64,000 nucleotides of DNA from Anabaena sp051781005 (GCF_051781005.1 NZ_JBPWOA010000018.1:1-64000); one strand, 5' to 3'; positions 34,968 to 43,424 are shown, counted from the first letter of the stretch. The notes: generated by a model from the letters alone, not told the origin. Numbers and translations are program-made.

Positions 34968-37900
34968 GTGCAGATTCTTCACCTTGACCTGAAAGCCGTT
35001 GCCGGTAATTATGTAGAGTTACGCTACTTTACTGATAATTACAACAAAAACGAAAAGCGATCGCTCCCTCTGAGCGAAATTACCGATTTAATCGAGTTAG
35101 CAGAAAGAGATTATTACGTTTCCTCTTATGCGGAAGATTATGCAGTCACAGGGTTACGGCTGTATAACTGGTTAGATGGGAGCGATCGCTTTTTACAAAA
35201 ACTCATCAACCAATATCAGCGTCAAGGAACCATTTTAGCGATTGTAACGGCGGAAAAACTCGCCCATTTACCTTGGGAAGTTCTGCACGATGGTAAAAGC
35301 TTTCTCGTTCAACGGTCAATTATTCCTGTCCGGTGGGTATCATCGGACTCTGTAAAAACATTATCTGTGGAGAAAAACCCAGAAAACCGCGCTTTGCAAG
35401 TTTTATTTATGGCTACTTCCCCCCAAGGAGTAGAACCTGTATTAGATTATGAAGCAGAAGAAGCACGAATTTTAGAAGCCACAGGAAGACAACCTTTAGC
35501 TTTGACAGTGGAAGAAAGCGGTTGTTTATCAGAATTGGGTTATTTAGTCGAAGATTACGGTAAAGATTATTTTGATATTTTCCATATTACCGGTCATGCC
35601 ACAATTACCAACGAACAACCGGAATTTATTACCGAAACCGAAACCGGAGAAGCTTATTATGCTAGTGCGGAAGATTTCAAACAAGCACTACAATTCCGAA
35701 TCCCCAAATTGATTTTCCTCTCCGGTTGTCGCACTGGACAAGCTGGTGGTGATGGTGCTAGTTATGGTTCTGTGCCTTCAATGGCGGAAGAATTACTCAA
35801 AGCAGGTGCTAAAGCCGTTTTGGGATGGGGACAAAAAGTTTTAGAATCTGATGCAACGGAAGCAGCAGCCACATTATATAAAGAATTAGCAGCCGGAAAG
35901 CAAATCACCGAAGCAGTTGCGATTACTTATCAAACTTTAATCAAAAACAAGGCGCGGGATTGGCATTTATTGCGATTATATGCGGCGGATAGTTTACCAG
36001 GGGAATTGGTGAAACCTAAAGGTACTCCTGGATGGAAACCAGCACCCCCACCTTCTGTTAGCACCGAATTTTTAGATCCTGTAACTCAAAAAACAAAAGT
36101 CTGCACCCGTGAGAGTTTTGTCGGTCGTCGTCGTCAGTTGCAAAGTTGTTTAAAGACGCTGACACAATCAACTCAAGAAATAGGGGTATTAATTTATGGC
36201 ATGGGTGGTTTAGGTAAAAGTAGTTTAGCATCCAGACTGTGCGATCGACTCCCGAACTTTCAGCGTGTTGTCTTGGTGGGGAGAATTGATGAACCGAGTT
36301 TAGTTAGTCGGTTGGTGGATAAGTTGGATGATGACGAACAACGCAAACAGCTACAAAATCCTGATGAGGAATTGAGATTTAGATTCAAGCGGGTATTTCA
36401 GCAGTTGTCGGAAGCTGGGGAAAAGCCGTTTTTGTTGGTGTTGGATGATTTTGAGGTGAATTTGGAACCTCGTCAGGATAGCTTTGTCCTGAAAACAGCA
36501 GCCGCAGAAGTGTTAACAGCTTTGGTTTGGTCTATTCGGGAAACATACACCAATCACCGCTTAATTCTCACCTGTCGTTATGACTTTGAATTTACCCAGT
36601 TGCAGTATTTCTATAAACAGCCCTTGGAGGGAATGCGGGGGGCAGATTTAAGAAAAAAGTGTAGTCGTCTTGTTGCTTTTGGGGCAAAATCTCAGGTAGA
36701 TGAGGCGTTGAAATCTCAAGCACGGAGGTTAGCTGATGGTAATCCCCGGTTGCTGGAATGGTTGGATAAGATTTTGCAAAATTCCACAGTTGACCAAGTT
36801 GCAATTCTCAATCGTTTAGAAGTTGATGCGGTGGAGTTGCGAGAACAGGTTTTAGCTGAAGCTTTGCTGCAACAAATGGATGAAACGATGAGGGAAATGT
36901 TGTCACAGGGTTTGGTGTTTGAGTTACCAGTCCCCAGGGAAGCATTAACCGCAGTTTGTGAAAATATTCCCAATTTGGCAGATTATATCAATCGGGCGGT
37001 GGCCTTGGGATTGTTGGAAGTTAGTCCTGATGAGTCATTGCGAGTACCGAGAATTTTGCCGTTGACTTTATCCACTCATGTAGAAACTTTGCATCAACAA
37101 GCGGCTGAGGTGTTGTATCGTCTGTGGTGGAAACAAGGGGAAACCAGAACAGAAGAAGAACAGTTAGAAATTCATCGGTTAGCATTGTTGGGGAAAAAAG
37201 GGGAAATTGCCTCAAAAGTTGGAGCGATTTTGGCAAGTAATTTGAAGGCAAAAAGCCGATTTCGTGAAGCTTTACATCTTTGCAAAGAGACTTTAAATAT
37301 TATTGAAAATTATCATATTTTGCATCAACTAGCACGGTCTGAAGAACAACTGGGAGAAATTGAACAAGCAAAGCAACATTATCAAAAAGCACTGGAAATC
37401 TGTCCAGCAGCAGACGAAAAAGCAAAAGCTGCTATTATTCACAACCTAGCTGGTATTTATGCCAATACGGGAGAAATAGAGGATGCAATCACCCTCTACC
37501 GCCAGTCTTTACAACTCCAAAAAAGCATTGGCAATCTCCAAGCTACAGGCGCAACATTCTGCGAATTAGGACGTATCTACGCCAAAATAGGAAAAATCGA
37601 AGAAGCTATTGTCCTCTACCAGCAGACTTTAAAACTCGAAGAAAGCATTGGGGATGTCCAAGGTAAAGCCGCAACATTGCACCAGTTAGCTAGTATCTAC
37701 GTAGACAAGGGAAAAATTGACGATGCAATTGCCCTCTATCAGCAGTCTTTAAAAATATTTGAAAGCATTGGTAATATCCAAGGTATAGCCGCGACTTTGA
37801 ACGATTTAGCTTTTATCTACGCTGACAAGGGAAAAATCAATGAGGCGATCTTACTGTACGAAAAATCTTTAAAAATATTTGAAAGCATTGAGGATATCCA

Positions 37901-38219
37901 AGGTCAAGCAGTAACTTTGTACTGTTTAGCTAGTATCCACGCAGACGCGGGAGAAATCGACTATGCGATTGCACTGTACGAAAAATCTTTAAAAATCTTT
38001 GAAAGCATTAGGGATGCCCAACAACAAGCTTTTACGTTGGTAATGTTGGGACATTTGTTAGCATACAAAAAAGGGGATTTTGTTACTGCACTGGACTATT
38101 TACAGCAGTCTTTGGAGATATTAAAGCGTATTAAATCTCCCGATGCTGGGACAGTGAGGAAAATTATTAATGATGTGCAACAAATCGCAAACGGTTACGG
38201 TACTTTCTTAAACTTGTAA
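34968..38219 (+). CDS. CHAT protease - STAND NTPase - TPR protein
   Basis: 1083 residues from GTG 34968. N-terminal CHAT (caspase-like) domain with the His-Cys pair H210 (HITGHAT) and C254 (FLSGCRTG). A linker follows with FVGRRRQL (about 384), then a STAND/AP-type NTPase: Walker A GMGGLGKSS (411-419) and Walker B FLLVLDDFE (488-496). Winged-helix-like sequence comes next, and about seven TPR-like units of 40 residues at about 790-1060. The order protease-switch-sensor is that of bacterial apoptosome-like proteins. Expected behaviour, inferred from such families: the TPRs sense a trigger, the NTPase oligomerises, and CHAT cleaves a target. It forms one transcript with the EACC1 gene. Confidence 0.9.
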   Translation: MQILHLDLKAVAGNYVELRYFTDNYNKNEKRSLPLSEITDLIELAERDYYVSSYAEDYAVTGLRLYNWLDGSDRFLQKLINQYQRQGTILAIVTAEKLAHLPWEVLHDGKSFLVQRSIIPVRWVSSDSVKTLSVEKNPENRALQVLFMATSPQGVEPVLDYEAEEARILEATGRQPLALTVEESGCLSELGYLVEDYGKDYFDIFHITGHATITNEQPEFITETETGEAYYASAEDFKQALQFRIPKLIFLSGCRTGQAGGDGASYGSVPSMAEELLKAGAKAVLGWGQKVLESDATEAAATLYKELAAGKQITEAVAITYQTLIKNKARDWHLLRLYAADSLPGELVKPKGTPGWKPAPPPSVSTEFLDPVTQKTKVCTRESFVGRRRQLQSCLKTLTQSTQEIGVLIYGMGGLGKSSLASRLCDRLPNFQRVVLVGRIDEPSLVSRLVDKLDDDEQRKQLQNPDEELRFRFKRVFQQLSEAGEKPFLLVLDDFEVNLEPRQDSFVLKTAAAEVLTALVWSIRETYTNHRLILTCRYDFEFTQLQYFYKQPLEGMRGADLRKKCSRLVAFGAKSQVDEALKSQARRLADGNPRLLEWLDKILQNSTVDQVAILNRLEVDAVELREQVLAEALLQQMDETMREMLSQGLVFELPVPREALTAVCENIPNLADYINRAVALGLLEVSPDESLRVPRILPLTLSTHVETLHQQAAEVLYRLWWKQGETRTEEEQLEIHRLALLGKKGEIASKVGAILASNLKAKSRFREALHLCKETLNIIENYHILHQLARSEEQLGEIEQAKQHYQKALEICPAADEKAKAAIIHNLAGIYANTGEIEDAITLYRQSLQLQKSIGNLQATGATFCELGRIYAKIGKIEEAIVLYQQTLKLEESIGDVQGKAATLHQLASIYVDKGKIDDAIALYQQSLKIFESIGNIQGIAATLNDLAFIYADKGKINEAILLYEKSLKIFESIEDIQGQAVTLYCLASIHADAGEIDYAIALYEKSLKIFESIRDAQQQAFTLVMLGHLLAYKKGDFVTALDYLQQSLEILKRIKSPDAGTVRKIINDVQQIANGYGTFLNL
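37430..38080 (+). repeat. 120-bp near-identical coding repeats (TPR units)
   Basis: The TPR units repeat every 120 bases and several are nearly identical at DNA level (for example the segment around CAGTCTTTAAAAATATTTGA recurs with few changes at about 37745, 37865 and 37985). This indicates recent duplication or gene conversion. Confidence 0.85.
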
Positions 38220-38228
38220 ATTTTGAAA

Positions 38229-38486
38229 ATGCTGCAACAAACATCAAAACAAGAAACTGAATGGGAGTTTGCAGAAATCTGGGTAGATACTCTAATATCT
38301 CCTCCTTATATTCTGATGTTAGTCAAAGAACAATCAGGAAAATTCTGTAACCATAACCCTGCACAAAACTATAAAATTATCTTTACCAGTGACAATTATG
38401 AAGCCGCTAAAATGTGGCTACTAGAAAATGAATATGAAAGATTGAACAGTCGTATTTTACAACAAGATTCTGATGAAGAAGATTAA
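38229..38486 (+). CDS. Small acidic hypothetical protein after the CHAT gene
   Basis: 85 residues from ATG 38229 (MLQQTSKQETEWEFAEIWVD), only 9 bases after the CHAT-STAND-TPR stop, so probably in the same transcript. The middle is mixed alpha-beta (YILMLVKEQSGKF, YKIIFTSDNYEAAKMWLLE) and the tail is acidic (DSDEED). The family is not recognised. By position it may be an accessory or inhibitor of the CHAT effector. A TTG start two codons upstream is possible. Confidence 0.6.
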   Translation: MLQQTSKQETEWEFAEIWVDTLISPPYILMLVKEQSGKFCNHNPAQNYKIIFTSDNYEAAKMWLLENEYERLNSRILQQDSDEED

Positions 38487-38496
38487 AAATATTATA

Positions 38497-38572
38497 GCCC
38501 CATCCTCGCTTGCGCGGAGGGAGTTGGGGGTGGGGTTCTTGTATCTCACTCAAGCAAGAACCGCTATATTAC
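38497..38572. repeat. Dispersed repeat, copy B (inverted relative to copy A)
   Basis: ATAGCCCCATCCTCGCTTGCGCGGAGG...GTTCTTGTATCTCACTCAAGCAAGAACCGCTATATT. It is the near reverse complement of copy A at 33914-33990. The two copies flank the nucleotidyltransferase-EACC1-CHAT-small-protein block. Confidence 0.85.
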
Positions 38573-38574
38573 CT

Positions 38575-38814
38575 TTAAGAAGCCCAACAAGTATGATCGG
38601 GAAAATCACCTGCTTTCCAATGCTGACGTAATTTAATCACTGCTCTTGTAAAAATGTGCTGATAATTTTCAATATTAATGGCTTCAATTTCTTGAATTTT
38701 TCCATTATCTTTATCAAGATGAACTTTCCCTAAATGTTCGGGATCAGTACCGAAATTATAAGTAACACCTTGATCATCTTCATTAACCTTAACTAACATC
38801 ACATAAAAAGCCAT
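38575..38814 (-). CDS. Hypothetical small protein
   Basis: 79 residues: an N-terminal beta-rich part (MAFYVMLVKVNEDDQGVTYNFG), a middle Asp/Lys stretch, and a helical C-terminal part (IENYQHIFTRAVIKLRQHWK) ending GDFPDHTCWAS. The start ATG at 38814 has CTCC complement just upstream (GGAG on the minus strand), a normal ribosome-binding site. The family is not recognised. It is convergent with the CHAT operon across repeat copy B, and the gene at 38853 lies upstream on the same strand with a 38-base gap. Could be an immunity-like or regulatory gene; no motif shows it. Confidence 0.62.
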   Translation of the reverse strand: MAFYVMLVKVNEDDQGVTYNFGTDPEHLGKVHLDKDNGKIQEIEAINIENYQHIFTRAVIKLRQHWKAGDFPDHTCWAS

Positions 38815-38852
38815 AAAACTCTCCTATAATTTTCAACCAATATTGATTTTCT

Positions 38853-39314
38853 TTATTCAGGAGTCCAAGTTCTCTCTGATTTAAGTGTAGCATTATGGGC
38901 AGTACGATAATCTGTTTTAAATATTCCTTCAAACCGAGATTCAAAATATTCATGTTCTAATAACTTTATATCCTCATGCTTATAATCTCCTGTTTGTAAT
39001 CTAAACCAAGCATCAGCAATATCAGGATCTGGATCAAATGTTCTAATACTATCATCTAATTGATGTTGTTGAAAAAATATATGCTCTTTTATTCTTTTAA
39101 TTTTATTTTCAGAAAAACCTGTGTTTTTAGCAATATTTAAAATATCATCACCTTTTCTGATTTTTTCATAAGATTGCGGTGCATAAATCTCCCATCTATT
39201 AATATATTCATCCAGTTTACCACCAGTAAAACTAGAAATAAAGCCTATTCTAACTCTCCATAAAACCCAAATAAAAAAGATGATTATAACAATAATTAAA
39301 TCAATTAGCATCAT
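38853..39314 (-). CDS. Hypothetical protein with N-terminal membrane anchor
   Basis: 153 residues. N-terminal membrane helix MMLIDLIIVIIIFFIWVLWR, then a soluble charged domain containing GDDILNIAKNTGFSENKIKRI, which looks like a small helical (HTH-like) segment, and a Trp/Glu-rich end. The phrase FDPDPDIADAWFRLQTGDYKHEDIKLLEHEY (read in two parts around residues 95-125) resembles uncharacterised polymorphic-toxin-associated proteins, but I cannot assign it. It is AT-rich compared with its neighbours. It precedes the 79-residue gene on the same strand. Confidence 0.6.
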   Translation of the reverse strand: MMLIDLIIVIIIFFIWVLWRVRIGFISSFTGGKLDEYINRWEIYAPQSYEKIRKGDDILNIAKNTGFSENKIKRIKEHIFFQQHQLDDSIRTFDPDPDIADAWFRLQTGDYKHEDIKLLEHEYFESRFEGIFKTDYRTAHNATLKSERTWTPE

Positions 39315-39478
39315 TATTTTATCATAGGAATAACTGGATAATTTTATCAGATGTAATCACTATTTAAGTATAATTTTGAAGTTGGTTAGCAGTAGCTCAC
39401 CAGATATGTCGTTTTCCTGCCACTCGACATAACCCAGAACAATAATGTATAATAATTAAATTAACGAATTACAAAAAT

Positions 39479-39700
39479 ATGCAACAATTAATCATTCAAG
39501 TTGCCGATAAAGAAAAAGCCGAGATGCTATTAACAATAATTTCTGCTTTAGATTTTGTCAACTCGGTAGAAGTGGTAGAAGATAACAGTAATATAGCTGA
39601 TAATCAACAAGATTTTTTTACCTTAGCTGGAATGTGGGAAACTAGAAATATTACTACTGAATCCATTCGTCAAAAAGTATGGAATTGTAGGTTGGGTTGA
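39479..39700 (+). CDS. Truncated antitoxin-like protein without a toxin gene
   Basis: 73 residues. The text MQQLIIQVADKEKAEMLLTI, SALDFVNSVEVVED and DFFTLAGMWETRNITTESIRQKVW matches the cyanobacterial antitoxin type usually encoded just before a PIN-type toxin. The final residues NCRLG and the stop are encoded by an inserted hairpin repeat (39691-39716), so the natural C-terminal end is missing, and no toxin gene follows. Probably a broken toxin-antitoxin locus; the short protein may still be made. Confidence 0.62.
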   Translation: MQQLIIQVADKEKAEMLLTIISALDFVNSVEVVEDNSNIADNQQDFFTLAGMWETRNITTESIRQKVWNCRLG

Positions 39701-39719
39701 GGTAACGAAACCCAACTAT
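39688..39719. repeat. Palindromic repeat GTTGGGTT...AACCCAAC inside the antitoxin end
   Basis: GTTGGGTT (39691-39698) and AACCCAAC (39709-39716) make an 8-bp stem with a 10-base loop; the flanks TAG and TA extend it. This is a common Nostocales dispersed hairpin, from memory. Confidence 0.8.
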
Positions 39720-39791
39720 GTTTTTCAAAACAATTATACTAATTCCATTAATAATTCTCCCCTAATTTTTTAACTTCCTAATCATCAATCC

Positions 39792-40697
39792 ATGACCAAA
39801 AAAGTAGATATTGGTAGTAAACGCTTAATCAGTCTTGCCCCCGATAATTGGGTACAATGGGTAACACAAAGAAAAGATATTCGGGTGAAAGAGTTTATTT
39901 CCTCAGAATTTCAATGGATTAGCCGCGATAATGACGTACTGATTAAAGCCGAAAACCCAGAAGGTGAATTTTTAATTCTCAATGAGCTACAATTGCGTTA
40001 TAACGAGAAAGTTCCTCTGAGAATGACGGCTTATATAGCTCTAGCACGGGAACGTTATAATTTACCCATTTATCCCGTACTTATCAATATTTTACCCCAT
40101 GTCAAAACACCCAACATTCCCAAATTCTATCAACAAGAATTTATGGAAATGAAGAGTTATCAAGACTATCGGGTAATTAATCTCTGGGAAATTGAAGCTA
40201 GTTTAGTATTTGCAGAAAATTTATCAAGTTTATTACCCTTTGTACCCATTCTCAAAGGAGGTGGTGAAGAAGCAATTGTCAGAGAAGCAGTAATTAAACT
40301 GCGAGAAAATGAACAGTTAAGCGATTTAGAACCATTATTATCATTTTTTGCATCCTTTGTCCTAGAAATACCAATAGTTCAACAAATCATGAGGTGGGAT
40401 ATGACAGTATTAAGAGAATCACCTTGGTATAACGAAATCCTCAAACAAGGTTTACAGGAAGGTTTACAACAAGGTTTACAACAAGGTTTACAGCAAGGTT
40501 TACAGCAAGGTGAACAAAAAGGTGAAGCTAATTTAGTTATTCGTCAATTATCAAAGCGTTTTGGTAATCTAGATACAGCAATTGCATTACAAATTCGCCA
40601 GTTATCAAGTCCTCAATTAGAAACATTAGGAGAAAGTATCTTTGATTTTTCTGCTATGGCTGATTTAGAAACCTGGTTACAACAAAATACTGATTAA
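39792..40697 (+). CDS. Rpn-like PD-(D/E)xK protein with DUF4351-type C-terminus
   Basis: 301 residues. The first half carries a PD-(D/E)xK nuclease-like signature: SRDNDVLIKAENP followed by LILNELQLRYN (Asp ... Glu-x-Gln) and MTAYIALARERY. This is as in Rpn/transposase_31 proteins, which promote recombination or act as nucleases in other bacteria. A Gln/Gly-rich linker (GLQQ repeated) separates a C-terminal DUF4351-like helical domain (VIRQLSKRFGNL, LQIRQLSSPQLETLGESIF). The linker is coded by 12-bp tandem repeats that keep frame. It is convergent with a second protein of related C-terminus at 40773. Confidence 0.8.
   Translation: MTKKVDIGSKRLISLAPDNWVQWVTQRKDIRVKEFISSEFQWISRDNDVLIKAENPEGEFLILNELQLRYNEKVPLRMTAYIALARERYNLPIYPVLINILPHVKTPNIPKFYQQEFMEMKSYQDYRVINLWEIEASLVFAENLSSLLPFVPILKGGGEEAIVREAVIKLRENEQLSDLEPLLSFFASFVLEIPIVQQIMRWDMTVLRESPWYNEILKQGLQEGLQQGLQQGLQQGLQQGEQKGEANLVIRQLSKRFGNLDTAIALQIRQLSSPQLETLGESIFDFSAMADLETWLQQNTD
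40449..40520 (+). repeat. 12-bp in-frame tandem repeat (GLQQ linker)
   Basis: Five units of GGTTTACARSAA (40449-40508) plus a diverged sixth. Unit length is a multiple of three, so copy-number change alters only linker length. Confidence 0.92.
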
Positions 40698-40738
40698 AAA
40701 AGATAAAATCTGGGAATTGATTAAATTATTTAAATAGG

Positions 40739-40771
40739 CATATCCTAAAATGCCTCCTTTTTTAGGATATG
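40739..40771. terminator. Bidirectional terminator between convergent Rpn-like genes
   Basis: CATATCCTAAAA and TTTTAGGATATG form a perfect 12-bp stem with a short loop and A/T runs on both sides. Confidence 0.88.
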
Positions 40772-40772
40772 T

Positions 40773-41657
40773 CTAATCAACTTTAAATCTAGCTAATAAT
40801 TCCTCACGGGAAAGATTAAGTAATAACGGAGTTCTTTCTGTGATAGAAAGTTCCATCATCGGAGTCACAATAGCAGATAACTCCTCATCTAAATTACCAA
40901 AACGCACTGCTAACAAACTCTCTACCATCAAACGCTGTCCGTCTTGTCGTCCTTCTTGTTGCCATTCTTCCCGTTGTTTGAGATATGCTGGTGATAAACT
41001 CATAATTAACTCCCTTACTTCTTCATCGTTGATATTACTATTCAATTCTAAATTTTTCCGCCAAGATGCGAAAATTTCCATTAATCTATCCCATTTATCA
41101 TTCTCTTTTGACAGTTCAACTACTTCGCTGATAGCTTCATTTTGAGTTCTACCTTTTCCTAATACCCTTAACCATAGTGTATCCTCTGTCATGGGTAACT
41201 GATTAATAGCCACAATAGCCGCTTTCTGGTATTTTGGCAGAAAATACACTCCTTTCTCCCATCCTTCTTTTGCTTGCGCTCCAAAGCCATCAAGGATTTT
41301 TTCAGAACAAGTTGGTGTTAAAATCCAGAGAAAGGGTAATTCTTCTTCAGCGAGAGAACTTTTTTCTCTTTTCGCTTGTCGTAATAAATCACCCTGCACA
41401 CTATACAATTTTAACAAACAACTTCTAATTTCTACTTCATTAGGTGCATTGCGGTAAGGTTCAAATAGACAGCTTGTAACTGCCATTTTTCCTAATAATC
41501 CTAATTCTGAATTTTCAGATGTTTTTGTCGGAACAAACCAAACATCAATTTCCTGAACTTCACTTTTTACATCTTTACTGGTTTTGACATCACCTAGAGG
41601 TGTTAATAATTCTTCTAGATATTCTTGGGCCAGTTGGTCATGGGGTTGTCGTGTCAT
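40773..41657 (-). CDS. Uncharacterised cyanobacterial protein with DUF4351-like C-terminus
   Basis: 294 residues. The N-terminal part contains VQEIDVWFVPTKTSENSELGLLGKMA and later FLWILTPTCSEKILDGFG, with WEKGVYFLPKYQKAAIVAINQLP; this looks like a nuclease-fold protein but no complete catalytic motif is evident. The C-terminal stretch EWQQEGRQDGQRLMVESLLA followed by VRFGNLDEEL matches the helical end seen in the Rpn-like neighbour. Many such genes occur per genome in Nostocales. The function is unknown. Its stop lies against the shared terminator. Confidence 0.7.
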   Translation of the reverse strand: MTRQPHDQLAQEYLEELLTPLGDVKTSKDVKSEVQEIDVWFVPTKTSENSELGLLGKMAVTSCLFEPYRNAPNEVEIRSCLLKLYSVQGDLLRQAKREKSSLAEEELPFLWILTPTCSEKILDGFGAQAKEGWEKGVYFLPKYQKAAIVAINQLPMTEDTLWLRVLGKGRTQNEAISEVVELSKENDKWDRLMEIFASWRKNLELNSNINDEEVRELIMSLSPAYLKQREEWQQEGRQDGQRLMVESLLAVRFGNLDEELSAIVTPMMELSITERTPLLLNLSREELLARFKVD

Positions 41658-41795
41658 GCAATTTTCAAGAAAATATTTATTTGTAAATTTAATAATTTAG
41701 ATTTTATTGCTGTTATAATTGTATGAAAAGTATGGTTAATCTGAATTAATTCAAAGTTATAATAACAGGTAAATATAACCAATTACCAACAAATT

Positions 41796-41854
41796 GTAGA
41801 GAAGTTGTTTGCAACATCTCTACAGAATTTAAAAGAAATTTCAATTTCTTTTTT
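41796..41854. terminator. Two hairpins downstream of mgdA
   Basis: GTAGAGA/TCTCTAC (41796-41823) resembles a dispersed Nostocales hairpin. AAAGAAATT/AATTTCTTT (about 41831-41854) follows, with T or A runs, and could end the mgdA transcript from the minus strand. Confidence 0.6.
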
Positions 41855-41876
41855 GTGGTTAGTTATCTTGTTTTGA

Positions 41877-43298
41877 TTAATGTTCAGAACCCTTATCCAC
41901 ACCTGTATGCACAGTTTTTACCCATTTTAGGCGTTTGGGACGAACCGACATCCGGGCAGTGGTGCTACTCATAACTACTAACCAGTGCAACATATAAATA
42001 CTGCCGCGAATGGTTTGGAGAAGTAACACGAAATAGTTAGATGTTTTCTGATCTTGGCGTGTCCGCTTTAAACCAGCAAACATTCCCACAAAAGACATCG
42101 TAACTGACAAGCCAGTGACAGGGGCTAACACAGGTGGACGGTGGCGAATTACTGACATTAATAAATCTGGTATTACTGCTGTCGGTAAGATATACATAAT
42201 CAGAAGAAAAATCAGTAAATCCCAGGTTTTTCGTCTCCCCATGCGGTTTTTGAGGATGAGATTCCAGTAATCTAAATAACGCTGATAACCACCTTCAGCC
42301 CAACGGTTGCGTTGATGCCAAAGTGCGATCGCATTTGTGACTCCTTCTTCTTGCACTGGGGGATAGAACATACATTCAATATCCCATTTATCCAGATTTA
42401 GCCGAATAGTCAAATCTAAATCATCGGTAATTGTTTCCTCATTCCAGCCACCGCAGCTATCCAAAGCTTGACGACGGACAAATTGACCATTCCCCCGCAA
42501 TTCACCAAGTCCACCAATAGCAGTGCGTTGTTGTTGAAACCAGGTATCAACGGCCATTTCTGCCATTTGTCCCTTAGTCCAAAAATTTTCTTTGGCGTTA
42601 GCGATCGCTTTTCGCACCTGCACCGCTCCCACCTGTTCTTTTTGAAATAAGGGTACTACCTGTAATAGTAAATCTGGGTTAACTTGAGCATCGGCATCAA
42701 ATACAGCAATGATCTCCCCCTTAGTCATAGGTAAGACTTGATTCAAAGCACCTGATTTACCACCAGTTGCTTCCGGTGAACGTCTGAGTACTTTGAGTTG
42801 CTTGTATTCCTGCGTTAGTTGTGCTAATAACTGCGGCGTGCTGTCGGTACTGTTATCGTCAATAATCCAGACTTCATATTCGCCATTGGCATATTCCAGA
42901 CTACAAAGACTTTTAACCAACCTGCCAATTACTGCTTCCTCATTTTTTGCAGCCACCAACAAAGAGACACAAGGCAAATCTCCCTGTATTTCTTTAGCGT
43001 GATGGCGGGGTCTAGCAAAAATGATCCCCAAGGCGTGAATGCCTAAGACAGTAGTGAGTCCGAGAATGAAAATAGAACCCCAGGAAACTAAATGTAGAGC
43101 GATCGTCCCACTCCAGACTATAGTCAAGACTAGGGCGGCTTTGGGTCTACGTTGTTGGAACTGGGATGATGGTAATAAAGACACAGCATTTGGCTCTACC
43201 ACAGACTCCTCTTCTGCCGATAGGTCAGACAGTAGTGAGTTAAGCGGATCAGAACTTCCGTTATAAGATTCGTTTTCGGGCCAGGAATTCGCTGGCAT
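41877..43298 (-). CDS. mgdA: Monoglucosyldiacylglycerol synthase (GT2 family), thylakoid galactolipid pathway
   Basis: Makes monoglucosyldiacylglycerol from UDP-glucose and diacylglycerol, the precursor of cyanobacterial galactolipids. 473 residues: two N-terminal membrane helices (about 53-95), a GT-A domain (IIDDNSTD, then DADAQV as the DxD, TDDLDLTIRL as the base region, and HQRNRWAEGGYQR as the R/QxxRW motif), then about three C-terminal helices. The text closely follows the Synechocystis Sll1377 and Anabaena All3944 enzymes, as I recall them, including MPANSWP at the start. It stands alone. Confidence 0.85.
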   Translation of the reverse strand: MPANSWPENESYNGSSDPLNSLLSDLSAEEESVVEPNAVSLLPSSQFQQRRPKAALVLTIVWSGTIALHLVSWGSIFILGLTTVLGIHALGIIFARPRHHAKEIQGDLPCVSLLVAAKNEEAVIGRLVKSLCSLEYANGEYEVWIIDDNSTDSTPQLLAQLTQEYKQLKVLRRSPEATGGKSGALNQVLPMTKGEIIAVFDADAQVNPDLLLQVVPLFQKEQVGAVQVRKAIANAKENFWTKGQMAEMAVDTWFQQQRTAIGGLGELRGNGQFVRRQALDSCGGWNEETITDDLDLTIRLNLDKWDIECMFYPPVQEEGVTNAIALWHQRNRWAEGGYQRYLDYWNLILKNRMGRRKTWDLLIFLLIMYILPTAVIPDLLMSVIRHRPPVLAPVTGLSVTMSFVGMFAGLKRTRQDQKTSNYFVLLLQTIRGSIYMLHWLVVMSSTTARMSVRPKRLKWVKTVHTGVDKGSEH

Positions 43299-43424
43299 AG
43301 TTACTTGATTTAAAAACCAGTATTTGTCTACACCGCTCTCTGAAACTTATTCAAATCTACTTACACAAATTTGATGTTCAGTTCCTACTTAAGTTTTGAT
43401 CTCTCAGTAGGTTGACAGGGCAGA

